Below are positions 1 to 8,741 of a stretch of 64,000 nt of DNA, piece by piece. Position numbers and translations under genes: made by a program. The DNA is taken from assembly GCF_004363045.1 (NCBI RefSeq), contig NZ_SNYJ01000001.1:383218-447217 (forward strand). Direction: 5' to 3'. The notes under the pieces are model-generated. The model did no database searches. It had not been told where the DNA came from and saw nothing but the letters and a program-made list of their open reading frames with translations. This DNA is from Aureibacillus halotolerans. GTDB taxonomy: Bacteria > Bacillota > Bacilli > Bacillales > DSM-28697. Positions within the stretch are counted from its first letter, which is position 1. Each line of letters opens with the position of its first letter.

Positions 1-173
1 TTCTTTCCAACCTATTTTCTATTTGCAGTGTATGGTGTCATTCTCTCATCCGTTCATCCCATTCTCCAACCTAGTTATATCAAACATCTTGAAACAATTG
101 CAAAGAGAACGTTCGCTTACGGCTGTAAATAACAAATGGCAGCATCTTCACACAAGTATCAAGAGCAGCTTCT
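1..173. other. Intergenic edge, nothing recognised
   Basis: This is the stretch downstream of the last permease gene of the hyu/ABC operon, cut by the window edge. I see no convincing ORF with a ribosome binding site on either strand, and no clear hairpin plus T-run that would end the operon. The terminator may lie outside the window. Confidence 0.4.
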
Positions 174-983
174 TTACATCACCTTTGTCAGTCCGATTGT
201 TTTCTCAATGATGATCAAAGCAACGATCGACACAACGATAAACAAAAATGAAATTGCATTAACTGTTGGATCAAAGGTTTGTTCAATATACCCAAAGGTA
301 CGGACCGGTATCGTCACTGTCGAAGGACCAGAGACAAACAGGCTAATTGAAATTTCTCCAAATGAAGTGACGGCGGAAAAGACGGCCCCCGCAATAATGC
401 CAGGCTTGATTAACGGCAGTGTAATTTTATAAAAGGTTTCGGCAGGACCTGCGCCAAGACTCTGGGAAGCAAGCTCTAGTCTAGGATTCATGTTGGACAT
501 CGACACGCTCACGGTCCTTACGACATAAGGAAACGCGATAATCATGTGTCCTATCACAAGCGCTCCGAGTGAACCCGACCATCCGAGCGACGTGAACACA
601 TACAGAAGTGCAATCCCTAGCACGACTTGCGGAATCATTAACGGACTAAGCATAAACGCTTGAAGGGCACCACGTCCCGGAAAGCGTAACCTAGCCAACG
701 CATACGCCGCCGTTGTTCCGAGCAGCACAGTGAGCGGTGTCACGATGAGGAGCAGGACAATAGAATTCATTAACGCTGCTGTCCACGCTTCGTTTCGGAA
801 CACCTCACCAAACCAATGTAGCGAAAAACCTGATGGTGGGAAGGTCGGGTACGGTGTGGGGCTAAATGCCGACAAGGCAATGACAAGCACCGGCAGCAAT
901 AAAAATACGTAAACGAGAATGCCTGTTGCCCAGACGATGCCATCTAACGTACTAAAGCGTCGTTTCTTCATTGATCTAGCCAT
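174..983 (-). CDS. ABC transporter permease, polyamine type (PotC-like)
   Basis: 269-residue inner-membrane permease of the binding-protein-dependent type, the second channel subunit of the importer encoded by this operon. It has about six hydrophobic segments (first at residues 18-38). The EAA-type loop lies near residue 180 (SQSLGAGPAETFYKITLPL), the contact site for the ATPase. Its start overlaps the end of the upstream permease gene by 8 bases and is preceded by GGGAGGCGAG, so the two are translationally coupled. Length and layout match PotC/PhnV-type subunits of the family that carries spermidine/putrescine, opines or 2-aminoethylphosphonate. The substrate cannot be read from the permease. 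The linked hydantoinase genes suggest an amide or cyclic amide instead of a polyamine, which is inference. Confidence 0.9.
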   Translation of the reverse strand: MARSMKKRRFSTLDGIVWATGILVYVFLLLPVLVIALSAFSPTPYPTFPPSGFSLHWFGEVFRNEAWTAALMNSIVLLLIVTPLTVLLGTTAAYALARLRFPGRGALQAFMLSPLMIPQVVLGIALLYVFTSLGWSGSLGALVIGHMIIAFPYVVRTVSVSMSNMNPRLELASQSLGAGPAETFYKITLPLIKPGIIAGAVFSAVTSFGEISISLFVSGPSTVTIPVRTFGYIEQTFDPTVNAISFLFIVVSIVALIIIEKTIGLTKVM

Positions 984-1854
984 GCATTCTCGCCTCCCAA
1001 CGTTTTAATACGCCACCTAAAATACCGATAACAATAAACACTAATACAAGCAAAATCATCGCCATTGCTGCGGCCATTGGCAAATTATAGACTTGCATCA
1101 TCTGCTGATAGATCGACAATGGCAAAAAGGGCTGCAGTCTGCCCCCGACCAATAGAGGGGTAATATAGCTGCCTGCGGCGAGGGAAAACACGAGCATGGC
1201 ACCAGTGATCATCCCAGGGATCGTCAGCGGAAAGGTGACCTTCCAAAAGGTTTGAAAGCGTCCTGCTCCCATGCTCATCGATGCCTTACGCAAGTTGCCA
1301 TCGACATCTCCTAGAGACGTTACAATAGGAAGCACGGCAAATGGTAGCATAACTTGCACGTAAGCAATCACGACGGCATTCATGTTCCAAAGCATTTGCA
1401 ATGGTTCGTTAATGAGATGGAGCGACTCGAGAACATCATTAACAAGACCGTTTTGAGCCAAAAGCACGATCCATGCGAATGTCCTAATGACCACACTTGT
1501 AAGCAATGGTGAAATCAAGACAATATAGAAAAAGGCGCGTAGCCCTCGGCTCGGCGCACGGACTAGCAAATAGGCAGCTGGATACGCCAAAAGCAAGCAA
1601 ATCACCGTCGTCACAAAGGCAATCCATAGGGTCATCCAAATTGTCTTCACGTACAACGGCGTTGTTAACACCTCAGCATATTGCGAAATGCTGTACGTTG
1701 GCAGCAGCTGTGAAAAGTCGCCGACTTCACGAAAGCTTAAAACAAATAGAAGGATGAATGGGATGAGCAGAAACAAGAGGAGGAAGACCAGTGTTGGCGA
1801 CAACATCAGCCATTGAAACAGTGATGCCTTTCCCCGCTTTATTGATTTTGCCAT
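976..1854 (-). CDS. ABC transporter permease, polyamine type (PotB-like)
   Basis: 292-residue permease, first channel subunit of the importer. A hydrophobic N-terminal helix (residues 14-42) is followed by a periplasm-side loop, five further membrane segments and an EAA-type loop near residues 195-212 (SMSMGAGRFQTFWKVTFPL). It overlaps the ATPase gene by 16 bases upstream and the second permease by 8 bases downstream, which indicates one polycistronic unit. The start has a GGGGGG purine run at usual spacing. The family assignment is firm; the substrate is unknown. See the HyuA and HyuB entries for the likely link to amide or hydantoin use. Confidence 0.9.
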   Translation of the reverse strand: MAKSIKRGKASLFQWLMLSPTLVFLLLFLLIPFILLFVLSFREVGDFSQLLPTYSISQYAEVLTTPLYVKTIWMTLWIAFVTTVICLLLAYPAAYLLVRAPSRGLRAFFYIVLISPLLTSVVIRTFAWIVLLAQNGLVNDVLESLHLINEPLQMLWNMNAVVIAYVQVMLPFAVLPIVTSLGDVDGNLRKASMSMGAGRFQTFWKVTFPLTIPGMITGAMLVFSLAAGSYITPLLVGGRLQPFLPLSIYQQMMQVYNLPMAAAMAMILLVLVFIVIGILGGVLKRWEARMHG

Positions 1855-2969
1855 GTGGCATCCCCCCGTTGGACGAGCGGAATAATATCTTCATTTCTCC
1901 AAGAAAGCTCCATTTCCTCGCCTGCCTTTGGCAACGTAGGAAAATTCGGGTCCGTCGCGTGGACGATCAGCTCTCCGCGACCCTTTAACTCAAATCGTAA
2001 ACGAAGCAGCTCACCCGCATAGCTGACGTCCTTGAGCACACCGGTGACGTGATTGATTCCTGGAGTCACTGGCTTTGCACCAATAGTTATCCGCTCTGGG
2101 CGCAGCATGCATTGCACATCTGCCTCTTGATCCAACGCCGGCTCATTCGGGACTGCGATGTGAAGGCCTCCTGTTTCGTTGGCGTGCGTACTCACATCGT
2201 AATGAAATACATCATCACCCGATCTGGCGTTGTTTTTTCTACCCTCGAGAATGTTCACCTGACCGATAAATTCTGCAACAAAACGATTTGCCGGCTGGCG
2301 GTAGACCTGCATTGGTTCGCCCACCTGTTGCAGCTCCCCATCGCCAAGAATGCCAATACGATCAGAAAGACTGAGTGCCTCCTCCTGATCGTGTGTGACA
2401 AGAATGGTCGTAATCCCAATGCTTCGCTGAATACGACGCAGCTCTGTTTGCATGTCCTTGCGCAGCTTAGCGTCAAGGTTGCTTAACGGTTCATCCAACA
2501 GCAACACAGATGGCTCAATGGCCATCGCTCGGGCAATGGCAACGCGCTGTTGTTGCCCCCCACTCAATTGCTGAGGCATCCGGTCCGCATAAGCTTCCAA
2601 GCGCACGAGAGCAAGGACTTCCTCGACTTTTTTGGCTATGTCCGCTTTTGGCATTTTCTTGACACGCAGCCCATACGCGACGTTGTCAAAGACACTTAAA
2701 TGCGGGAACAACGCATAGTTTTGAAACACCATCCCCATTTTCCTTCGAAATGGCGGAAGTGCTGTGACATCCGTCTCATCTAGATAGACGTCTCCAGAAG
2801 AAGGGTCAAGAAAACCAGCAATAATGTTTAATAAGGTGGTTTTTCCACAGCCACTTGGGCCGAGAAGGGAGAAAAATTCTCCTTCTCGAACTTCAAGGTC
2901 CACATGACGTAAGGCCGTGTTTTCACCGAACTGTCGACTAACTCCACGGATTGAGATGCCTTTCGTCAT
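1839..2969 (-). CDS. ABC transporter ATP-binding protein (PotA-like)
   Basis: 376-residue ATPase that powers the importer. Walker A is GPSGCGKTT, the signature is LSGGQQQR and Walker B is VLLLDEPLSNLD, followed by the switch His in LVTHDQEEA. A C-terminal TOBE-like regulatory domain of about 120 residues follows, typical of PotA/FbpC/UgpC subunits. A longer reading frame extends upstream, but I chose the ATG at 2969 because it overlaps the binding-protein stop as ATGA and is preceded by GGGGGAGG. The extra 13 residues of the longer form lie inside the neighbouring gene and look non-native. All catalytic motifs are intact. Confidence 0.93.
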   Translation of the reverse strand: MTKGISIRGVSRQFGENTALRHVDLEVREGEFFSLLGPSGCGKTTLLNIIAGFLDPSSGDVYLDETDVTALPPFRRKMGMVFQNYALFPHLSVFDNVAYGLRVKKMPKADIAKKVEEVLALVRLEAYADRMPQQLSGGQQQRVAIARAMAIEPSVLLLDEPLSNLDAKLRKDMQTELRRIQRSIGITTILVTHDQEEALSLSDRIGILGDGELQQVGEPMQVYRQPANRFVAEFIGQVNILEGRKNNARSGDDVFHYDVSTHANETGGLHIAVPNEPALDQEADVQCMLRPERITIGAKPVTPGINHVTGVLKDVSYAGELLRLRFELKGRGELIVHATDPNFPTLPKAGEEMELSWRNEDIIPLVQRGDATWQNQ

Positions 2970-4057
2970 TGGCCTCCCCCCATCACCTGCGTCCAGCGGT
3001 TTGTCCAATCTGCCACATTAGGGGACGCTGTTTCATAATCCACCCACTTCAGCTCGCGATAAAACTCTTCACCAACCTGTACTTTGTCGGCAATGGAATC
3101 GCTGTACTCCACATTTTGATTGGTCATCCCGTAATAGGTGAGGTCTGAAAACGCTTTTTGAACGTCAGGACTTGAAAGATAGTCGACGAGTTTGTAGGCA
3201 TTTGCTTCATTTGGTGCGCCTTTTGTAACCACCCAGCTTGCCACTGCGGCAACGGGTCCTTCCTCAGGATAAACGAACCCAAGATCGAGACCGGCTTCTT
3301 GTAGAGCAAAGGTACGTCCATCCCAAAACGGCACAAGCCAAGCGTCTCCACGCTCAAGTAACGTCTGAATAGAGCCTGCATTGTCTGGATAGGCGACGAC
3401 ATTGCTGCTAAGTTTTCCGAGCTCTTCGAAGGCTTTATCAATAGATGCTTGATCGCTTTCCTCGCCACCAAATGCATTGACCCAGCCTGAGAAAAACTGC
3501 AAGCCTGCTGCATAGCTAGGAGATGATACAGCGACATGCCCTGCATACGCTGGATCCTGTAGGTCCTTCCAGCTTTCAGGTGCTTTATCAACGAGGTCTT
3601 TGCGGTACGCAATGCCGAGCTGCCCCATGCTAAAGCCTGCTGCATAAGTCTCTCCCTCATACTGAAGCTTCTCCTGAACAGATGGGTAAAGGTCTGCTAA
3701 ATTCGGTACATTTTCCTCAGTTAATGGCTGTAGTAGCCCTGTTGCCGCTGCACGCGTGATTGTGTCTGGCTGAAGAACGAGAACGTCATACGCAGGGTTG
3801 TTTCCATTTGACGCACGAAGTTTGGAAAACCATTCGGCATCCGTTCCTGCCACAACATCAACCTCGATGCCAGTTTCTTCTTCAAAGCCCTTAATGCCTG
3901 CGGAGATAATGTTTTCCTCCCATGCACCTCCCGTTACACCGATTACAACTTTGTCTGTTTCTGGCAACGGACCGTCCGCGTTGTCTGTTGTTCCTCCACC
4001 GCCACATGCGGTTAGAGCTAAAAGCAAAAGTGATCCAATGATGGCCTGTTTTTTCAT
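2966..4057 (-). CDS. ABC transporter substrate-binding lipoprotein (PotD-like)
   Basis: About 363 residues. The N-terminus MKKQAIIG is followed by a hydrophobic stretch and a lipobox LTAC, so the mature protein should be lipid-anchored at the outer face of the membrane. The remainder resembles the PotD / extracellular solute-binding family 1 class (VVIGVTGGAWEENI; WLVPFWDG; WVVTKGAP). I chose the inner ATG directly after the HyuB stop (one base between) because AGGAGG in the end of hyuB is then well placed. A longer frame would add eight charged residues before the signal peptide. It delivers the unknown substrate to the two permeases. Confidence 0.88.
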   Translation of the reverse strand: MKKQAIIGSLLLLALTACGGGGTTDNADGPLPETDKVVIGVTGGAWEENIISAGIKGFEEETGIEVDVVAGTDAEWFSKLRASNGNNPAYDVLVLQPDTITRAAATGLLQPLTEENVPNLADLYPSVQEKLQYEGETYAAGFSMGQLGIAYRKDLVDKAPESWKDLQDPAYAGHVAVSSPSYAAGLQFFSGWVNAFGGEESDQASIDKAFEELGKLSSNVVAYPDNAGSIQTLLERGDAWLVPFWDGRTFALQEAGLDLGFVYPEEGPVAAVASWVVTKGAPNEANAYKLVDYLSSPDVQKAFSDLTYYGMTNQNVEYSDSIADKVQVGEEFYRELKWVDYETASPNVADWTNRWTQVMGGGQ

Positions 4058-4058
4058 T

Positions 4059-6035
4059 TTAGTTTTCCTCCTGATGTTCAATAATGGTCCAAGCGTGTTG
4101 AATGTCTTGTTCTGTTAACGCTTCTTTCGCATTTGAAAAATAATCGTGTAGAAGCTGTTTGTAATGCCAACGTTCGGCTGCTGGCTTTTGCTGCACGAGC
4201 AAGGCAAGTACATCACTCGCATCCGTCGTCCAAATACGCTCATAGGCCTCACGTGCCTCGCCAAAATCCCAAGGGTTTGGCGCTTCATTAAAATGAGCCA
4301 GACGTAACGCCTTTGTCTCGTCATGCTGCACTTTATATGCGTATCCGATTTGCTGAAGCTCTACACCATAAGCTTCACGAGCCACTGACAGTGTGAGCAG
4401 CCCTGCTTCGACATCTTGACGAACCGCTTCAGGGTCCCGTTCATAAGGATGTCCCCAGCCGCCGCCTCCAGGAGAAAGAATCTGAACGACATCTTTTTTT
4501 TCTGGCTTAAGCACATTAATTTTTGGTTCGTTGGTTTCCTTCGAAGTCCCTGGGTTAAGGTGTACACTGCCCGAAGCTCCTGCTTTTCCACCAGCGAAAC
4601 CCCAAGGCTGAAAACGCAGACGCTCCATTCCGCGAGCTGTCACCATTGAGTCAGGTTGCACAATTTCAAAATCAAGTCCGATCGCATGACCGCCACGATG
4701 CTTGCCGGGACCTGCCGTATTCGGCAACAATTCATAGCGCTTGACGAAGATATCAATATGCTGCTCAAGGCTTTCAATTGGCGTGTTCTTCAAGAAGCCA
4801 GACGCATGGTCAATGCCATCGACACCATCCATATCGGCTTGACCACCACCCCCGCCGCCCATTGGTTCGACAACGGCCATGCTACGCTTGCCGCCATCAC
4901 CTGTTGGCGTGGATAACACGACAATGGCCGCTTGCCCCGCACCAGCCGCGGGCACTTCTTCTGGCATCGATTTAGCAAGCGCACCAAGAACAACATTGTA
5001 CATGCGCATCGTAATTGAGTGACGCACCCCGACTGCGGCAGGGTATTCAGGGTTCACAAGTGTCCCACGAGGTGCTTCGACATGGATAGGTCGCGTGATG
5101 CCACCGTTAATCGGGATGTGTGGGTCTGTGCTAATAATGTAATTTATCAAGCCCTGAAACAGAAAAGAATGAGGACTTCCGTTTGTCACTAAGTTAAAGG
5201 CTGTTCTCACTTGGGGATCACAGGTTGAAAAATCAAGGGTGATGTCGCCACCGCGCACTTTTGCGGTAACCGCCAAGCGAATCGGTGTGTCGGAAACGAT
5301 GTCATCGTCGAGATAATCGCTGAAGGAATAATCACCATCTGGAAGTCGATCAATGATCTGCCGCGACCGTGATTCACTTTGCTCGAGTAAATCATCCATC
5401 GCCGCCGTCACATCAGAGACACCAAACTTATCCACCATCCGAAGCAGGCGCTCCTCTGCCGTATTGACAGCGGCCACCATGGCGTTAATATCACCTTGGT
5501 TCAGCTCAGGCACGCGACTGTTCGCGCCTAAAAAACGAAGCACATCCTTGTTTGGCTCGCCACGTTTGTACAACTTAACAGGCGGGATCCGAAGTCCCTC
5601 TTGATGAATGTCCGTCGCACTTGGCGAAATGCTTGCTGGCACGAGACCTCCTACATCACTGCAATGGACGAAGCTCCAAGCAAAGCTGATCAGCTCACCT
5701 TCTGAAAAGATCGGCTTAAACACATGAATATCAGGAAGGTGCGTCGCAAGCCCGTCCGTCGTGTACGGATCGTTGGTAATAATAATATCGCCCGGTTCGA
5801 TCGAATCAAGCTCTTGAATGGCACGTGTTAACGTCAGTCCCATGAAGATGGTGACGCCGACGGTTTTCGGATAGACATAAAATTCGCCTTTAGGCGTTGC
5901 AAGTGCCGTCGCAAAATCGGCCGACTCTTTCACGAACGTCGTAAAGGAGGTTCGCTCAATCACATGCCCCATCCCACTGGCAATCGAATTAAAATAGCTG
6001 CGCAATATTTCGAGCGTTGCTGGGTCGGTCCTCAT
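4059..6035 (-). CDS. hyuB: Hydantoinase B / oxoprolinase family subunit
   Basis: 658 residues of the HyuB class, which pairs with HyuA to hydrolyse cyclic amides (hydantoins, N-methylhydantoin, 5-oxoproline) in an ATP-dependent way; acetone and acetophenone carboxylases are relatives. Recognisable features are the N-terminal GMGHVIERTSFT region, NDPYTTDGLATHLPDIHV near residue 105, GGGGGGQADMDG and the glycine-rich LSPGGGGWGHP near residue 540. The family usually ends soon after that; here about 95 further residues follow, rich in Trp, Gln and Glu. The gene overlaps hyuA as ATGA, with AAGGAGGGG upstream. The tight coupling with an ABC importer argues that the imported compound is the substrate, which is inference. 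Confidence 0.9.
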   Translation of the reverse strand: MRTDPATLEILRSYFNSIASGMGHVIERTSFTTFVKESADFATALATPKGEFYVYPKTVGVTIFMGLTLTRAIQELDSIEPGDIIITNDPYTTDGLATHLPDIHVFKPIFSEGELISFAWSFVHCSDVGGLVPASISPSATDIHQEGLRIPPVKLYKRGEPNKDVLRFLGANSRVPELNQGDINAMVAAVNTAEERLLRMVDKFGVSDVTAAMDDLLEQSESRSRQIIDRLPDGDYSFSDYLDDDIVSDTPIRLAVTAKVRGGDITLDFSTCDPQVRTAFNLVTNGSPHSFLFQGLINYIISTDPHIPINGGITRPIHVEAPRGTLVNPEYPAAVGVRHSITMRMYNVVLGALAKSMPEEVPAAGAGQAAIVVLSTPTGDGGKRSMAVVEPMGGGGGGQADMDGVDGIDHASGFLKNTPIESLEQHIDIFVKRYELLPNTAGPGKHRGGHAIGLDFEIVQPDSMVTARGMERLRFQPWGFAGGKAGASGSVHLNPGTSKETNEPKINVLKPEKKDVVQILSPGGGGWGHPYERDPEAVRQDVEAGLLTLSVAREAYGVELQQIGYAYKVQHDETKALRLAHFNEAPNPWDFGEAREAYERIWTTDASDVLALLVQQKPAAERWHYKQLLHDYFSNAKEALTEQDIQHAWTIIEHQEEN

Positions 6036-8101
6036 GAGCGCTCCCCTCCTTGTTGTCGTTCAATGAGTAGATTGCCACTAACATCTGTACGTGCTTCCCA
6101 TGCCGGCAACACAACAGTTGTTGTGTCGTCCTGCTCGACGATCGCTGGTCCAGGGACAACATGCCCAACCAATAAGTCTTCACGTCGATACACTGACGCT
6201 TCTTCGGCTTGACCACGACAAATGATTTGACGTGTGGCTATCGGTTGCAGTGTTGCCCCTTTTTCTACTGATGAAATCGCTGCTCGGAGTGGCTTTGGCG
6301 TATGACCGATGATTCGAGCTCTGAGGTTAATGATCTCAATAATCGCCTCTGGATCGCTGTGGCCATACTGCTTTTTATGAAGAGCGTGGAATCGGTCAAT
6401 CAAGCTTGAGCTATCCTTCGCTTCAACCCATTGATTTTCGATGTCCATCTCAATATCAAACGCTTGCCCCTTGTAGCGAGCATCCAATGATAAGATGAAG
6501 CTTCGTCCTGTTAGAACCTCAAGGTTTTGATCATCTAGCCAACTCGCGGCTTCATCGGAAAGGGACTCGTACGTTTTCCTGAGGCTATCCATCGGCAGCT
6601 CATGAAGCAGTGCATCCACTGACTTTACTGCGTCATACACAAAATCAGAGCTCAATGCCCCTTGCGCACAAAGCGTTCCTGGCGTTGGAGGGACAACAAC
6701 ACGTCTCGCCTGAATTTCCTCTGCTAGGAAGTTTGCCGTCACTGGACCAGCCCCGCCAAAAGCAAGAAAACTAAAGGAACGTGGGTCAAAACCGTGTTGC
6801 TCCATGACGTTACTTAACTCCGCATACATATTGGCAACAGCCACTTGAATCATATGATCGGCTGCTTTGGCGGGCGTACTACCGAGGTGACTGGCAATCG
6901 GCATCATTGCTTGCTCTGCGAGATGAGGGTGCAACGTCAGGTTGCCAGCAGCAAAACGGTCTGGAGAAAGATACCCACAGAGGAGGAAAGCATCGGTTAA
7001 CGACGGCTCTTTTCCTTTACCGTAACAGGCTGGACCAGGGTCAGACCCGACCGATTCTGGGCCAACCTTCAGCATGCCACCTGCATCAATCCACCCTTTC
7101 GATCCCCCTCCTGCCCCTACCGAATACATAGAGACGGATGGCATCATGATGGGGACCCCACCTAATTGATTGGCTTGTGTAAAGGTAGGGTGTCCATTCT
7201 CAATAATGGATATGTCTGCACTTGTGCCTCCCATATCGAAGGTCACAATATCCTTCAAACCAGACGCTTTGGCTTCCTGAAGGGCCCCTACGACACCAGC
7301 CGCTGGCCCCGAAAACAACGTACGAACCGGTGCCTCAGCAGCCGTTTCAATCGTCATTATCCCTCCATTGGATTGTGTAATAAAGGGGGTCGTTCGCACA
7401 CCTCTTGATTCAAGGCGTTCCTTCAATGTCGTGAAGTACGCTCTGACCTTTGGCTGAATATACACATTCGCCGCACCGAGGACAGCACGTTCGAATTCTC
7501 GCATCTGTGGCCAGAGTGCCGCCGATCCAATGACTTCAATATGTGGAGCACGCTCACGAATTCGCTCTACGGCCTTCTCTTCATGAGTGCTGTTTCGGTA
7601 GCTATGCAAGAAGGCAACGACGATCCCTTCAATGTTTTCCTCTAGCGCTTGGTCAATCGCTTGATCTATTGAAGCGATTTCAAGCGGTTGGTGAACGTCG
7701 CCTGTATGAAGCATGCGTTCCGAAATCGAATACACATGTTTTCTTGGCACCAACGGCTCTGGCAACCGTGAGCGGAAATCATAAGGGACTGGTAAGCGCA
7801 AGCGTTGTAGGGAGAGAATGTCACGAAATCCCTCCGTCACAAACAGCGCTGTCTTTGCTCCTTTTCGCTGCAATAAGGTGTTCAAACCAATTGTCGTGCC
7901 GTGAACAAAATAAGTGATGGACGACACATTAATTCCGTCGTCTTCCAGCATGTCCAAGCCTTTTTGAATGCCAGCCGCTGGATCCTCTGGAACGGTCGGC
8001 ATCTTTAATGTTTTAAGAAGGCCTGTATTCACATTCAACAGCGTCAGGTCTGTAAACGTTCCTCCGATGTCGATACCCAATCTGTATGTTTGCTTCCCCA
8101 A
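6032..8101 (-). CDS. hyuA: Hydantoinase A / oxoprolinase family subunit
   Basis: 689 residues, first gene of the six-gene operon. The ATPase-fold phosphate motif GIDIGGTFTD is at residues 9-18, SGPAAGVVG near 264 and a second phosphate motif DMGGTSADIS at 289-298; GAGGGS follows near 332. These are the hallmarks of HyuA and the N-terminal half of 5-oxoprolinase. The start codon is TTG at 8101, chosen because GAGGAGG lies eight bases upstream and the frame gives the usual N-terminus. HyuA and HyuB form a cytosolic complex in known systems. Whether this one acts on hydantoins, 5-oxoproline or a carboxylation substrate cannot be decided from sequence. Confidence 0.9.
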   Translation of the reverse strand: MGKQTYRLGIDIGGTFTDLTLLNVNTGLLKTLKMPTVPEDPAAGIQKGLDMLEDDGINVSSITYFVHGTTIGLNTLLQRKGAKTALFVTEGFRDILSLQRLRLPVPYDFRSRLPEPLVPRKHVYSISERMLHTGDVHQPLEIASIDQAIDQALEENIEGIVVAFLHSYRNSTHEEKAVERIRERAPHIEVIGSAALWPQMREFERAVLGAANVYIQPKVRAYFTTLKERLESRGVRTTPFITQSNGGIMTIETAAEAPVRTLFSGPAAGVVGALQEAKASGLKDIVTFDMGGTSADISIIENGHPTFTQANQLGGVPIMMPSVSMYSVGAGGGSKGWIDAGGMLKVGPESVGSDPGPACYGKGKEPSLTDAFLLCGYLSPDRFAAGNLTLHPHLAEQAMMPIASHLGSTPAKAADHMIQVAVANMYAELSNVMEQHGFDPRSFSFLAFGGAGPVTANFLAEEIQARRVVVPPTPGTLCAQGALSSDFVYDAVKSVDALLHELPMDSLRKTYESLSDEAASWLDDQNLEVLTGRSFILSLDARYKGQAFDIEMDIENQWVEAKDSSSLIDRFHALHKKQYGHSDPEAIIEIINLRARIIGHTPKPLRAAISSVEKGATLQPIATRQIICRGQAEEASVYRREDLLVGHVVPGPAIVEQDDTTTVVLPAWEARTDVSGNLLIERQQGGERS

Positions 8102-8648
8102 CTAAGAAACCTCCTCTTGAACTTCAAGCGCACTCTTTACTTTATAATGCCTCAGTTGAGACTGTTTCATCATTCTTCACTAAAAATGAAGAAATCGATA
8201 ACAACTCAATGAACTGATTGTTTTCAAATAGTTGCAACTCGTCTTCCAATTAATTAAATCCCTACACGAATAATAGGTAAATGATGAATTAATCCTATAA
8301 GATAAGTCCAGTTTAGTCAATCGATTCACTCGAATTATGTCGAAAATTCGTATGTATTTACTGGAATACCAATCAAAAAGGTAGGTCATGATGCAGATTT
8401 TCTTAGAAAGAGACTCGTTTCGCGCAAGTAGGCATGCTGGTCTCGAGAACTTATTGTGTTTAGTCGCACAGTTTGTCTCCGTATCCGCGCAAGTTGTCTC
8501 GTTTTCCGCGCAGCTTTGGCTCGTATCCACGCCGGTTAGAGCTTTTTCCTCGCACTTATAGCCTTTCCTTCCGAGCCCTTTTCCGTATCCGTGCTGTTTG
8601 TGGCAAGCAATACTATTGAGAGCGAACCATTAACTAGGCATCACAATA
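8102..8648. other. Intergenic region upstream of the hyu operon
   Basis: About 550 bases between the hyu operon and the terminator of the uronate operon. It must hold the hyu promoter, but I see no consensus pair that I would defend. The distal part contains a GC-rich degenerate repeat tract, listed separately. A reading frame at 8180-8530 on the minus strand runs through the tract and has no ribosome binding site or recognisable product. Confidence 0.5.
8460..8604. repeat. Degenerate tandem tract with about 21-base period
   Basis: Successive imperfect units resemble TCCGCGCAGTTTGTCTCG: one begins near 8464, then near 8483, 8505, 8526 and, after a break, 8585. The tract is much more GC-rich than the surrounding AT-rich intergenic DNA. 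A single related unit occurs at about 22818-22845 (GTATCCGCACAGTTTC). No coding potential or hairpin explains it. Confidence 0.55.
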
Positions 8649-8650
8649 TA

Positions 8651-8691
8651 AAAAACGGCCAGCACATCAATTTGATGTGTTGGCCGTTTTT
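8651..8691 (-). terminator. Rho-independent terminator of the uronate operon
   Basis: Near-perfect 20-base inverted repeat with arms beginning AAAAACGGCC and ending GGCCGTTTTT and almost no loop. It lies 50 bases beyond the stop of the uxaC-like gene. The flanking A and T runs make it able to act in both directions. Confidence 0.9.
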
Positions 8692-8741
8692 CGACTTTCT
8701 CCGCATTGATTTTGTAGATAAACCTTCTTGATCTTGCACGT

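Noticed and set aside
8180-8530. 116-codon minus-strand frame upstream of hyuA
   Set aside because: It crosses the degenerate repeat tract, has no ribosome site and reads as low-complexity Cys/Thr-rich sequence.
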